Assembly (NCBI RefSeq): GCF_001005085.2
Contig: NZ_LBMU02000041.1
Span: forward strand, 1-64,000
Length of the DNA: 64,000 nucleotides
Origin: Streptomyces humi
GTDB taxonomy: Bacteria > Actinomycetota > Actinomycetes > Streptomycetales > Streptomycetaceae
Direction of reading: 5' to 3'
In this document: positions 50,615 to 59,579 of the stretch, one piece after another
How positions within the stretch are numbered: the first letter of the stretch is position 1
How the letters are laid out: the number at the start of each line of letters is the position of its first letter
The notes under the pieces: generated by a model
The model's input: the letters and a program-made list of their open reading frames with translations, nothing else
What the model was told of the DNA's origin: nothing
The model's database searches: none
Position numbers and translations under genes: made by a program

Positions 50615-51604
50615 ATGTCCGAGTGGTCCGTCGCTGAACCCAGGAAGCTCGCCTTCGACACCCCCGTCAGCGATCTGCACGTCCGCATCGTCAACGGAAC
50701 AGTCAACGTCGTGGGTACGGACGAGGGTTCCGCCCGCCTGGAGATCTCCGAGATCGAGGGGCCGCCCCTGATCGTCACCCAGCAGGGCGGCACCCTCACC
50801 GTGGCCTACGAGGACCTGCCCTGGAAGGGCTTCCTCAAGTGGCTCGACCGCAAGGGCTGGCGGCGCAGCGCGGTCGTCTCGCTGACCGTCCCGGCGGAGA
50901 CCCGCGTGGAGGTGGGCGTGGTCGGCGCCGCCGCGGTCGTCTCGGGGATCAACGGCACCTCGGTGGTGAAGGGCGTCACCGGCGACACCACCCTGGTGGG
51001 CCTCGCGGGAGAGGTCCGCGCGGACACGGTCTCCGGAAACCTGGAGGCCCAGGCCGTCACCGGCGACCTGCGGTTCAACTCCGTCTCCGGGGACCTGACC
51101 GTCGTCGAGGGCTCGGGCTCCGCCGTGCGCGCCGACTCGGTCAGCGGCTCCATGATCATCGACCTGGACCCGGACGGCCCGACCGACGTCAGGCTGACCA
51201 GCGTCTCCGGTGAGATCGCCATCCGGCTGCCGCACCCGGCCGACGCCGAGGTGGAGGCCAACACCGCGAGCGGCACCATCTCCAACGCCTTCGACGGACT
51301 GCGGGTCCACGGCCAGTGGGGCGCCCACAAGATCACCGGCCGGCTCGGCGCGGGCAACGGCAAGCTCCGCGCCACCACGGTCTCGGGCTCCATCGCCCTG
51401 CTGCGCCGCCCGCCCCGGGAGGACGAGGACGAGAGGGCGGCATGGGAGAGGACCGCACCGCCCTCCGCCCCCACGGACCTCACAGAACCGACAGGGCCGT
51501 CCGACGACACGGCCCACCACACGACTGGCGACACGGCCCACGACCCGACGCGCGACACGGCCGACGACACGACCGGCGGTACGACCGACAAGAAGGTGCT
51601 CTGA
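50615..51604 (+). CDS. DUF4097 beta-helix-like adhesin family protein
   Basis: 329 aa from the ATG at 50615 with GGGAGG upstream. Repeated strands 'VSGNLEAQAVTGDLRFNSVSGDLTV', 'DSVSGSM', 'TSVSGEIAI', 'TASGTIS', 'TTVSGSIALL' are typical of DUF4097/DUF4098, which forms a right-handed beta-helix. No signal peptide, so cytoplasmic. The C-terminal 50 residues are a low-complexity Thr/Asp tail (DDTAHHTTGDTAHDPT). Translationally close to padR (1-bp gap after the stop). DUF4097 genes frequently pair with PadR regulators; function unknown. Confidence 0.85.
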   Translation: MSEWSVAEPRKLAFDTPVSDLHVRIVNGTVNVVGTDEGSARLEISEIEGPPLIVTQQGGTLTVAYEDLPWKGFLKWLDRKGWRRSAVVSLTVPAETRVEVGVVGAAAVVSGINGTSVVKGVTGDTTLVGLAGEVRADTVSGNLEAQAVTGDLRFNSVSGDLTVVEGSGSAVRADSVSGSMIIDLDPDGPTDVRLTSVSGEIAIRLPHPADAEVEANTASGTISNAFDGLRVHGQWGAHKITGRLGAGNGKLRATTVSGSIALLRRPPREDEDERAAWERTAPPSAPTDLTEPTGPSDDTAHHTTGDTAHDPTRDTADDTTGGTTDKKVL

Positions 51605-51605
51605 C

Positions 51606-52697
51606 ATGCCTCCCGTCTTCGCCCACGGCCGCCTCCGCCTGTACCTGCTCAAGCTGCTGGACGAGGCCCCGCGCCACGGCTACGAGGTGATCCGGCTGCT
51701 CGAAGAACGCTTCCAGGGCCTCTACGCCCCGTCGGCGGGCACCGTCTACCCCCGCCTCGCCAAGCTGGAGGCCGAGGGCCTGGTCACCCACACCACCGAG
51801 GGCGGCCGCAAGGTCTACGCCATCACGGACGCGGGCCGGGCAGAACTCGCCGACCGCAGCGGCGAGTTGGCCGACCTGGAGCTGGAGATCCGCGAGTCGG
51901 TGGCCGAACTGGCCGCCGAGATAAGGGCCGACGTGCGCGGCGCGGCCGGTGACCTGCGCCGCGAGGTGCGCGCTGCCGCCTCCGAGGCCCGGCGCGGTGA
52001 CGGCCGCGGTGACGACTCGCGCGCCGGGGAGTACGGCGACCTGGGCGACAAGGAGTCGTGGCGGGCCGCCAAGGAGGAGATGCGCCGGGTCAAGCAGGAG
52101 TGGAAGGAGCAGGCCCGCCGCGCCAAGGACGAGAGCCGCCGGGCCCGGGACGAGGCCCAGCGGGCCCGCCGACAGGCCCAGGAGGCGCAGGCCCGGGCCC
52201 GCGCCCAGGCCCAGGAGGAGATGCAGCGCATCGCCCGCCGGGTGCAGGAGCACGTCCAGGACCACTTCGCGCGCGGCGACTGGCCGACCGGGGTCCGCGA
52301 GGGCATCACCGAACTCGCCAAGGAGTTCGGTGACTTCGGGAAGGACTACGGCAAGGAGTTCAGCAAGGACTTCGGTAAGGACTTCGGCTTCGGCGGCCGC
52401 ACCGAACCGGCGTCGGCCGCCGGCCCGGACCTGAGCAAGCCGGCACCGGCACCGGAGTATTCGCGGACACCGGAGGACTTCCCGGCCCAGTACGTCCCGT
52501 CCTGGTCGCACGGCGACGAGACCGGTACCGGGGACCCGGCCCGCGATCTCGACCGGCTCCTGGACCGGTTCCGCGACGACATCCGCGACGCGGCCCGCGA
52601 CCACGGAGTCACCGCGGAACAGCTCGGTGACGCCCGCCGCCACCTGTCGACGGCGGCGGCCCACATCGGCGCGTTGCTGCGCGGCGGCGAGCACTGA
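51606..52697 (+). CDS. PadR-family regulator with long coiled-coil extension
   Basis: 363 aa. Residues 1-85 are a PadR winged helix ('LYLLKLLDEAPRHGYEVIRLLEERF', 'GTVYPRLAKLEAEGLV', 'GRKVYAITDAGRAEL'). After that comes a very long charged coiled coil (about residues 95-240, rich in Arg/Ala/Glu/Gln) and a region with DFGKDYGKEFSKDFGKDFGF repeats, then a C-terminal helix. PadR proteins usually end in a short dimerisation helix; this extension is much longer. It starts one base after the DUF4097 stop. Probably represses its own promoter at 50511-50524. Confidence 0.88.
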   Translation: MPPVFAHGRLRLYLLKLLDEAPRHGYEVIRLLEERFQGLYAPSAGTVYPRLAKLEAEGLVTHTTEGGRKVYAITDAGRAELADRSGELADLELEIRESVAELAAEIRADVRGAAGDLRREVRAAASEARRGDGRGDDSRAGEYGDLGDKESWRAAKEEMRRVKQEWKEQARRAKDESRRARDEAQRARRQAQEAQARARAQAQEEMQRIARRVQEHVQDHFARGDWPTGVREGITELAKEFGDFGKDYGKEFSKDFGKDFGFGGRTEPASAAGPDLSKPAPAPEYSRTPEDFPAQYVPSWSHGDETGTGDPARDLDRLLDRFRDDIRDAARDHGVTAEQLGDARRHLSTAAAHIGALLRGGEH

Positions 52698-52784
52698 CCG
52701 GCACCGGACACCGCCGGCGCCGGCGAAGCACCCGGGCACGCGAACACCCGGGCGTCCGGGCCGCCCCGGCACTGCCCGGCCGCG

Positions 52785-53750
52785 TCAGGAGTTGGTGAGG
52801 ACGATCTTCCCGAACTGATCGCCGGAGGCCAGCCGTTCGAAGCCCTCGCGGGCGCGGTCCAGCGGCAGCAGTTCGTCGATGACGGGCCGTACACCGGTGG
52901 CGGCGCAGAAGGCGAGCAGGTCCTCCAGCTCGTCCTTGGTGCCCATGGTCGAGCCGACGACCTTCAGCTCGAGGAAGAAGATCCGGGTCAGTTCGGCGTG
53001 CGAGGGGCGGTCGCCACTGGTGGCACCGGAGATGACGAGGGTGCCACCGGGTCGCAGCGACTTCACCGAGTGGGACCAGGTGGCGGCTCCGACGGTCTCG
53101 ATGACGGCGTCCACGCGCCGCGGGAGCCGGGCGCCCGGCTCCACCGCCTCGACGGCACCGAGCTCCAGGGCCCGCTTCCGCTTGGCCTCGTCGCGGCTGG
53201 TGGCGAAGACCCGCAGCCCGGCGGCCTTGCCGAGCACGATGGCGGCCGTGGCGACACCGCCGCCCGCGCCCTGCACGAGGACCGCGTCACCGGGGCGGAC
53301 ACCCGCGTTGGTGAAGAGCATCCGGTACGCCGTCAGCCAGGCCGTCGGCAGACAGGCGGCCTCCGCGAAGGAGAGCTCCCTGGGCTTGGGCAGGATGTTC
53401 CAGGTGGGCACGGCCACCTGCTCGGCGAAGGTGCCCTGGTAGCGCTCGGTGAGGATGGACCGGGGCTCGTGCGGACCGACCCCGTGACCGCTCTGCCCGA
53501 TCACGGAGTGCAGGACGACCTCGTTGCCGTCCTCGTCGACGCCGGCGGCGTCGCAGCCGAGGATCATCGGCAGCCGGTCCTCCGGGAGACCGACACCGCG
53601 CAGGGACCAGAGGTCGTGATGGTTGAGGGAGGCGGCCCGGACGTCGACGGTGCTCCAGCCGGGCCGGGCCGTTGGGGCGGGACGGTCCCCCAACTCAAGT
53701 CCGGAGAGCGGCTGGTCGCGGTCGATTCGGGCGGCGTAGACGGCGAACAT
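52785..53750 (-). CDS. Zinc-type alcohol dehydrogenase/quinone oxidoreductase family
   Basis: 321 aa from the ATG at 53750; the longer frame upstream is unconvincing. MDR fold: GroES-like N-terminal part with 'SLNHHDLWSLRGVGLPEDRLPMILGCDAAG', and a Rossmann domain with 'VLVQGAGGGVATAAIVLGKAAGLRVFATS'. The zinc ligands of classical alcohol dehydrogenases are not all evident, suggesting an NADPH-dependent quinone/enone reductase-like member. Substrate unknown. It converges on padR. Confidence 0.9.
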   Translation of the reverse strand: MFAVYAARIDRDQPLSGLELGDRPAPTARPGWSTVDVRAASLNHHDLWSLRGVGLPEDRLPMILGCDAAGVDEDGNEVVLHSVIGQSGHGVGPHEPRSILTERYQGTFAEQVAVPTWNILPKPRELSFAEAACLPTAWLTAYRMLFTNAGVRPGDAVLVQGAGGGVATAAIVLGKAAGLRVFATSRDEAKRKRALELGAVEAVEPGARLPRRVDAVIETVGAATWSHSVKSLRPGGTLVISGATSGDRPSHAELTRIFFLELKVVGSTMGTKDELEDLLAFCAATGVRPVIDELLPLDRAREGFERLASGDQFGKIVLTNS

Positions 53751-54003
53751 AGGGCCGACGATAGGTTCCGGAAGCCGATGGCGAAACCGGGGGCTCCTGT
53801 GACACATCCCCTCTTGCGCGGGACGCCCCGCGTACGAGGCGCCCCGCAGGGGCGCGAGGCTGTGTCCGGCATGCGGCTCCGCCGCGCGGGCGCGACCAGC
53901 CCCACCGGCCGGCACCCGCCCACGCGACCGCCACCACCCCCGTGCGGCCGACCGGGGCGGGAGCCCCCACGCACCCGAACGGGTGGGCGGGCAGGCAAAG
54001 AAA

Positions 54004-54034
54004 TGGCCCCGCCCGCCGGAAGCGGACGGGGCCA
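54004..54034 (-). terminator. Terminator after malic enzyme
   Basis: TGGCCCCGCCCG pairs with CGGACGGGGCCA (one G-T mismatch) across CCGGAAG, seven bases beyond the malic enzyme stop. Between here and 53750 nothing else convincing is seen. Confidence 0.75.
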
Positions 54035-54040
54035 CGAAAG

Positions 54041-55264
54041 CTACCGCCGGGCGACGCCCTCGGCGCGCGCGGCAGCCGCGACCGCCGCGGTCACCGCGGG
54101 CGCGACCCGCTCGTCGAACGGAGACGGGATGACGTAGTCGGCGGCGAGATCGTCGCCGACGACCGCCGCCAGTGCCTCCGCCGCCGCGATCTTCATGCCC
54201 TCGGTGATCCGGGAGGCCCGCACCTGGAGGGCCCCGGCGAAGATCCCGGGGAACGCCAGCACGTTGTTGATCTGGTTCGGGAAGTCCGACCGTCCGGTGG
54301 CCACGACCGCCGCGTACTTGTGGGCGACGTCGGGGTGCACCTCGGGGTTCGGGTTGGCCATGGCGAAGACGAAGGAGCCCTCCGCCATGGAGGCGACGGC
54401 CTCCTCCGGAACCGTGCCGCCGGAGACGCCGATGAAGACGTCGGCGCCGGCCAGCGCGTCCTCGAGGGTGCCCTTGAGCCCGGCCTTGTTGGTGAACCCG
54501 GCGACCTGGCGCTTGACGTCGGTGAGGTCGTCGCGGTCGGCCGAGATGATGCCCTTGCGGTCGGCGAGGGCGACGTCGCCGATACCGGCCTCGACCAGCA
54601 TCTTGGCGATGGCGACCCCGGCCGCGCCGGCGCCCGAGATCACCGCCCGCAGCTGCCCGATCTCACGCCGGCTGAGCCGTGCCGCGTTCCGCAGCGCCGC
54701 CAGCGTCACCACGGCCGTGCCGTGCTGGTCGTCGTGGAAGACCGGGATGTCCAGCCGCTCCTGGAGCCGGCGCTCGATCTCGAAGCACCGCGGTGCCGAG
54801 ATGTCCTCCAGGTTGACTCCGCCGAACGAGGGGGCGAGCCGGACGACGGTCTCCACGATCTCGTCGACGCCGGTGCAGTCGAGGGCGATCGGGACCGCGT
54901 CCACACCGCCGAACTGCTTGAAGAGGATCGCCTTGCCCTCCATCACCGGGAGGGAGGCCTCGGGGCCGATGTCCCCGAGTCCGAGCACGGCCGTACCGTC
55001 GGTGACGACGGCGACGACGGACGACTTCCAGGTGTAGTCGTTGACCAGCTCGGGCTGCTCCGCGATCGCGGTGCACACGCGCGCGACTCCGGGCGTGTAC
55101 GCGAGGGAAAGGTCGTCCTTGTCACGGAGCGGCACGGTGGCCTGCACAGCCATCTTGCCGCCGCGGTGCAGCGCGAACGCCGGATCGAAGGAATCGAGGG
55201 GCTCGGCCCCGCCGTCCTGGTCCGCCGTGCTGTCGCTGCGAGGATTGACGATCTCCGCTGCCAC
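54041..55264 (-). CDS. NAD(P)-dependent malic enzyme
   Basis: 407 aa, GTG start with AAGGGG eight bases upstream. Bacterial-type malic enzyme: 'LSLAYTPGVARVC' (tyrosine of the active site), 'TDGTAVLGLGDIGPEASLPVMEGKAILFKQFGGVDA'-type block, 'PVFHDDQHGTA' (metal-binding), Rossmann 'VISGAGAAGVAIAKML', 'PNPEVHPDVA'. It oxidatively decarboxylates malate to pyruvate. Streptomyces keeps NAD- and NADP-type enzymes; cofactor cannot be fixed by eye. No phosphotransacetylase tail. Confidence 0.95.
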   Translation of the reverse strand: MAAEIVNPRSDSTADQDGGAEPLDSFDPAFALHRGGKMAVQATVPLRDKDDLSLAYTPGVARVCTAIAEQPELVNDYTWKSSVVAVVTDGTAVLGLGDIGPEASLPVMEGKAILFKQFGGVDAVPIALDCTGVDEIVETVVRLAPSFGGVNLEDISAPRCFEIERRLQERLDIPVFHDDQHGTAVVTLAALRNAARLSRREIGQLRAVISGAGAAGVAIAKMLVEAGIGDVALADRKGIISADRDDLTDVKRQVAGFTNKAGLKGTLEDALAGADVFIGVSGGTVPEEAVASMAEGSFVFAMANPNPEVHPDVAHKYAAVVATGRSDFPNQINNVLAFPGIFAGALQVRASRITEGMKIAAAEALAAVVGDDLAADYVIPSPFDERVAPAVTAAVAAAARAEGVARR

Positions 55265-55848
55265 TTGTCTTACCCCTTAGGTATGCATGGTTTGAGGGTC
55301 GGCCACTCCCGGTGAGGGGGTGGGCGGGCACCGCGCAGGGCCCGATCACTGATACGTACGAGGTGGCACGTACGAGCACCTGCGCGACGGGCGCGCCGCA
55401 CACGCGCCCTGAGCCCCGGATGAGGGGTGTAATGACCCTTCTTACCGGACGGGCGGCACCCGCGACGAGTCGAATAGGTGCAAGGTCACATCACGGATGT
55501 CGTAGGTAGTCGACAGATGAGCGGCCGGACGGCCGCGAGACGGCGGCCGACCACAGCGTGAGATGGACCGGAGATGAACCGAAGATCTTCCGGTCAGAGC
55601 GTCGAATTCCCGCAGATGCGCGGGGGCGAGGGGCCGCAGAGGTGCAGCCTGACGCGGTTCGGGGTTCACCCGTTATCCGATTTTGACATCGTCGCACACC
55701 TGTATGGAGCAATCCCAATGGCAGGATGCCGTAAACCCACGAGGTCGCGACACCCGAAGGTGTGTGTTTCCGTCGACCCATCGGCATATCGACATATCAG
55801 ACACATCGGTATATCGGCTTGTTCAATCCACCGCCGGAGGAACCCACC
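55265..55848. promoter_or_regulatory. Divergent region between malic enzyme and ABC operon
   Basis: 584 bp with no gene I accept. Toward the ABC operon: TTGACA at 55683-55688 as a candidate -35 with TGTATGGA downstream, and two direct repeats CATCGGCATATCG (55779-55791) and CATCGGTATATCG (55804-55816), 25 bp apart, with another ATATC core between them. Toward malic enzyme: direct repeat ACGTACGAG at about 55354 and 55368. The spacing suggests regulator binding at both ends. Confidence 0.5.
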
Positions 55849-56817
55849 ATGACCGCAAGCTCCACCCGTCGTACCACCGTCGCGCGCTCCAGGACCGCAG
55901 CGTTCGGTGCGATCGCGGTCGCAGGCACCCTGCTGCTCACCGGCTGCGGCGACCACACGGACAAGGGCAGTGACGGCGGCTCGTCGTCCTCCGCGGGGTC
56001 CTCTTCCGCCCCGCTGGCGAGCAAGCTGCCCGCCGACATCCGCAAGGCCGGTGTGATCAAGGTGGGCTCCGACATCGCCTACCCGCCGGTCGAGTACATG
56101 GAGAACGGCAAGGCCGTCGGTGTCGACCCGGACATCGCGGAGGCGCTGGGCAAGCAGCTGGGCGTGAAGTTCGACTTCCAGAACGGCAAGTTCGACCAGC
56201 TGATCGTGGGCCTCCAGGCCAACCGCTTCAACGTGATCATGTCGGCGATGAACGACACCAAGGACCGCCAGAACGGCATCGACTCCGACACCGGCAAGAA
56301 GGTCGGCAACGGCGTCGACTTCGTCGACTACTTCACCGCAGGCACCTCGATCCTGGTCCAGAAGGGCAACCCGAAGGGCATCAAGTCGCTGGACGACCTG
56401 TGCGGCAAGGTCGTGGCCCTCCAGAAGGGCACCACGTCCGAGGGCATCGCCAAGGCGCAGAGCACGAAGTGTACGAAGGACGGCAACAAGGCCATCACCC
56501 TTCAGACCTTCGACACCGACCCCGAGGCGCTGCTCCGGCTGAAGCAGGGCGCCTCCGTCGCCGACCTGAACGACTTCCCGGTCGCCGCCTACAACGCCAA
56601 GACCTCCGGCGGCGGCAAGGACTTCGAGGTCGTCGGCGACCAGATCGAGGCCGGCCCGTACGGCATCGCGGTCAGCAAGGAGAACACCCAGCTGCGCGAC
56701 GCGCTCCAGGCCGCGGTGGACGCCATCATCAAGAACGGCGACTACCAGAAGATCCTCGCCAAGTGGAACGTCACCCAGGGCGCGGTCACCGAGGGCAAGG
56801 TCAACGGCGGCTCCTGA
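55849..56817 (+). CDS. Amino-acid (glutamate-type) ABC transporter, binding lipoprotein
   Basis: 322 aa, GGAGG before the ATG. Lipobox LLLTGC at about residue 33, Ser/Gly linker, then a SBP_bac_3 domain: 'IKVGSDIAYPPVEYMENGKAVGVDPDIAEALGKQLG', 'GKFDQLIVGLQANRFNVIMSAMNDT', 'DDLCGKVVALQKGTTSEGIA'. It captures a polar amino acid, probably glutamate or a related substrate, outside the membrane. First gene of a three-gene operon with the permease and ATPase; gaps are 51 bp and a 4-bp overlap. Confidence 0.93.
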   Translation: MTASSTRRTTVARSRTAAFGAIAVAGTLLLTGCGDHTDKGSDGGSSSSAGSSSAPLASKLPADIRKAGVIKVGSDIAYPPVEYMENGKAVGVDPDIAEALGKQLGVKFDFQNGKFDQLIVGLQANRFNVIMSAMNDTKDRQNGIDSDTGKKVGNGVDFVDYFTAGTSILVQKGNPKGIKSLDDLCGKVVALQKGTTSEGIAKAQSTKCTKDGNKAITLQTFDTDPEALLRLKQGASVADLNDFPVAAYNAKTSGGGKDFEVVGDQIEAGPYGIAVSKENTQLRDALQAAVDAIIKNGDYQKILAKWNVTQGAVTEGKVNGGS

Positions 56818-56868
56818 ACGGCCTCGGGCACGACTGAGGGCCGACAAGGTCTATGAAGGGCTGTCACT

Positions 56869-57798
56869 GTGACTGACACGGTCGACAAGACTCCGGCGGC
56901 CTCGGTGCCGCCGGAGCAGATCAAGGCCATCCCGGTACGCCACTACGGCCGCTGGGTGGCCGCGGCGGTGGTCATCGCCGTCCTGGTGCTGATCGGTGTC
57001 GCGTTCTCCAACGCGAACATCAACTACGGCGTCGTCCCGGACTACCTCACCGACGGGACGATCCTGTCGGGTGCCTGGCACACCCTGTACATCTCGGTGC
57101 TCGCCATGGCGCTCGGCCTGGTCCTCGGCGTGATCCTGGCGATCATGCGGATGTCCTCGAACCCGGTGACCAGCACGGTGGCCTGGTTCTACGTCTGGTT
57201 CTTCCGGGGCACTCCGGTCCTGGTCCAGCTGCTGCTCTGGTACAACATCGCGCTCGTCTTCCCCATCCTGAACCTGGGGTTCTACAAGGACGAGATGAAC
57301 CAGGTCATGACGCCGTTCCTGGCCGCGCTGCTGGGTCTCGGCCTCAACGAGGCCGCGTACATGTCGGAGATCGTCCGGGCCGGCATCCAGTCGGTCGACG
57401 AGGGGCAGACGGAGGCCTCGCACGCGCTGGGCATGACCCAGGGCAAGACCCTGCGCCGGGTGATCCTGCCGCAGGCGATGCGGGTCATCGTGCCGCCGAC
57501 GGGCAACGAGTTCATCAACATGCTCAAGACCTCGTCACTGGCGTACGTGGTCCAGTTCAACGAGCTGATCAAACGGGCCACGGACATCTCCAGCACCTCG
57601 CTGGCGGTGGTCGAGATGTACTTCGTGGCCTCCATCTGGTACCTGCTGCTGACCACGATCTTCAGCATCGTCCAGTACTACATCGAGCGCCGTTACGCCC
57701 GCGGTTCCTCGCGCAGCCTGCCGCCGACCCCGTTGCAGCGCCTGCGCAGGAACCTGTCCCAGTGGGCTTCGTTCCGTCGCCCGGAGGTGGCCCGATGA
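56869..57798 (+). CDS. Amino-acid ABC transporter permease
   Basis: 309 aa, GTG start with GAAGGG upstream. About five to six membrane helices, HisM/GlnP-type: 'GAWHTLYISVLAMALGLVLGVILAIMRMSSNPV' region, 'FFRGTPVLVQLLLWY', and the EAA loop 'EASHALGMTQGKTLRRVILPQAMRVIVPPTGNEFI' in pieces, which docks the ATPase. A single permease, so it probably homodimerises. Stop overlaps the ATPase start (ATGA). Confidence 0.95.
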   Translation: MTDTVDKTPAASVPPEQIKAIPVRHYGRWVAAAVVIAVLVLIGVAFSNANINYGVVPDYLTDGTILSGAWHTLYISVLAMALGLVLGVILAIMRMSSNPVTSTVAWFYVWFFRGTPVLVQLLLWYNIALVFPILNLGFYKDEMNQVMTPFLAALLGLGLNEAAYMSEIVRAGIQSVDEGQTEASHALGMTQGKTLRRVILPQAMRVIVPPTGNEFINMLKTSSLAYVVQFNELIKRATDISSTSLAVVEMYFVASIWYLLLTTIFSIVQYYIERRYARGSSRSLPPTPLQRLRRNLSQWASFRRPEVAR

Positions 57799-58595
57799 GC
57801 TCTCTCGTCAAGGACATCACCCCGCCGAGCAGCGGCGCCCCGATGGTCAAGGCGGAGGGGGTGCACAAGTCGTTCGGACTCGCGCACATCCTCAAGGGCA
57901 TCGACCTGGAGGTGCTGCCGCGTGAGGTGTTCTGCCTGATCGGCCCGTCCGGTTCCGGCAAGTCCACGTTCCTGCGGTGCATCAACCATCTCGAGAAGAT
58001 CAGCGCGGGCCGCCTCTACGTCGACGGCCAGCTGGTCGGCTACCGCCAGCACGGCGACAAGCTCTACGAGCTGAAGGAGAAGGAGGTCGCGGCGCAGCGG
58101 CGGGACATCGGCATGGTGTTCCAGCGCTTCAACCTCTTCCCCCACATGACGGCGCTGGAGAACGTCATGGAGGCGCCGGTCCAGGTCAAGGGCGAGTCCA
58201 AGGCCGTGGCCCGGGAGCGGGCGCAGCGTCTGCTGGACCGGGTCGGTCTCGGCGACCGTACCGGGCACTACCCGGCGCAGCTCTCCGGCGGCCAGCAGCA
58301 GCGGGTCGCGATCGCGCGGGCGCTCGCCATGCAGCCGAAGCTGATGCTGTTCGACGAGCCGACGTCCGCGCTCGACCCGGAGCTGGTCGGCGAGGTGCTG
58401 GACGTGATGCGGGACCTGGCCGAGGACGGCATGACGATGATCGTCGTCACCCACGAGATGGGGTTCGCCCGCGAGGTGGGCGACAGCCTGGTCTTCATGG
58501 ACGACGGCGTGGTGGTGGAGTCCGGCCATCCGCGTGACGTCCTGACCAACCCGCAGCACGACCGGACGAAGTCGTTCCTGTCGAAGGTGCTGTAG
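57795..58595 (+). CDS. Amino-acid ABC transporter ATP-binding protein
   Basis: 266 aa, ATG with GGAGGTGG upstream. Walker A GPSGSGKSTFLRC, Q-loop 'VFQRFNLFPH', signature LSGGQQQRVAIARALA, Walker B LMLFDEPTSALDPE, H-loop 'VVTHEMGF'. Matches GlnQ/GluA-type ATPases that drive polar amino-acid uptake. Last gene of the operon; followed by a strong hairpin. Confidence 0.97.
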   Translation: MSSLVKDITPPSSGAPMVKAEGVHKSFGLAHILKGIDLEVLPREVFCLIGPSGSGKSTFLRCINHLEKISAGRLYVDGQLVGYRQHGDKLYELKEKEVAAQRRDIGMVFQRFNLFPHMTALENVMEAPVQVKGESKAVARERAQRLLDRVGLGDRTGHYPAQLSGGQQQRVAIARALAMQPKLMLFDEPTSALDPELVGEVLDVMRDLAEDGMTMIVVTHEMGFAREVGDSLVFMDDGVVVESGHPRDVLTNPQHDRTKSFLSKVL

Positions 58596-58636
58596 CACAC
58601 AGCGCACAGCGCACGGCCAGTAGCGCGCGCCTCGGC

Positions 58637-58675
58637 GCGAAGGGGCGGTACGGGATGCCCGTACCGCCCCTTCGC
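58637..58675. terminator. Perfect 18-bp stem terminator
   Basis: GCGAAGGGGCGGTACGGG (58637-58654) and its exact complement (58658-58675) enclose a 3-nt loop. It lies between convergent genes and serves both. Confidence 0.9.
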
Positions 58676-58700
58676 GCTGCCGCCCGTTCTGCCGCCGCCG

Positions 58701-59480
58701 CTACTTGAGGGCCAGCAGCAGCGTGTCCGAGGGCGAGCACCACACCGGCCTGGCCTCCCCGAACCCCTTCTCGCGCAGCACGCGCGCGTGCCACCGGGCC
58801 GAGGGCATGTCCCCGTCCGCGTGCTCGCCGTAGATCTCGAACCGGCGGGCGGTCGGCCCGGCGAGCACCGGGTCCTGGGCGGCCAGCTGCCACCATTCGG
58901 CCCAGTCCAGTGCCCCCGCCGCCTTGGCCTGATCCATGTCACGGTGCCGCCGCGCCCGTTCCGCCGCGTTGATCCGGGGCGTGCTGTCGTCGATCATGTG
59001 GTCCGCGTTCATGAAGACACCGCCGTCGCGGACGAGTCCCGCGACCTGACCGTAGAGGGCCGCGAGGGGTTCGCTGTGCAGCCAGTGCAGGGCCGTGGCG
59101 GTGAGGACGGCGTCGTACGAGTCGTACGGCAGCCGCGCCGGCCACTCGGGATCCTTGAGGTCGGCGGTGACGAACGTGACCCGGTCGTCGCCCGCGAAGG
59201 TGCCCTCGGCGATGGCGAGCAGGGCCGGGTCGAGGTCGACCCCGGTGCTCACCGCGTCCGGGAAGCGGGCCAGCAGCCGGGCGGTGATGCTGCCGGTGCC
59301 GCAGGCCAGGTCGAGGACGCGGGGCGCCGTGCCGACGAACGCCTCGACCATGTCGAGCATGATCCGGAACCGTTCCTCGCGGTCCGGCATGTACCACTCC
59401 TGCTGCCGGTCCCAGCTCTCCTGCCAGGCGCCCCAGTCGGCTCCGGCCACGGCCGTCGTGACGTCGCTGATGTCGCTCAT
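58701..59480 (-). CDS. SAM-dependent methyltransferase
   Basis: 259 aa from the ATG at 59480 with GGAGGGTTGCC upstream. Class I Rossmann fold: motif I 'VLDLACGTGSITARLLARF', 'VDLDPALLAIAEG', 'VTFVTADLKDPEW', 'YDAVLTATALHWL'. The HWL after motif IV is typical of small-molecule methyltransferases related to trans-aconitate/ubiquinone-type enzymes. Substrate unknown. Divergent from the CGNR regulator with 99 bp between. Confidence 0.9.
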   Translation of the reverse strand: MSDISDVTTAVAGADWGAWQESWDRQQEWYMPDREERFRIMLDMVEAFVGTAPRVLDLACGTGSITARLLARFPDAVSTGVDLDPALLAIAEGTFAGDDRVTFVTADLKDPEWPARLPYDSYDAVLTATALHWLHSEPLAALYGQVAGLVRDGGVFMNADHMIDDSTPRINAAERARRHRDMDQAKAAGALDWAEWWQLAAQDPVLAGPTARRFEIYGEHADGDMPSARWHARVLREKGFGEARPVWCSPSDTLLLALK

Positions 59481-59579
59481 GGCAACCCTCCACCATCCCG
59501 GTCCCGTAATACCCTGGAAGCACGACCGGCTGTTACCCGACCGCACACCGACCATAGAGCGCCCCCGTAAGGACTACAA

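Noticed and set aside
55265..55848. GlnR box upstream of the amino-acid ABC operon
   Set aside because: No GTnAC-n6-GAAAC-like pair was found; the visible repeats have a different sequence.
55574..55852. 92-aa ORF in the malic enzyme/ABC intergenic region
   Set aside because: No ribosome binding site, atypical composition, and it overlaps the candidate promoter and direct repeats.
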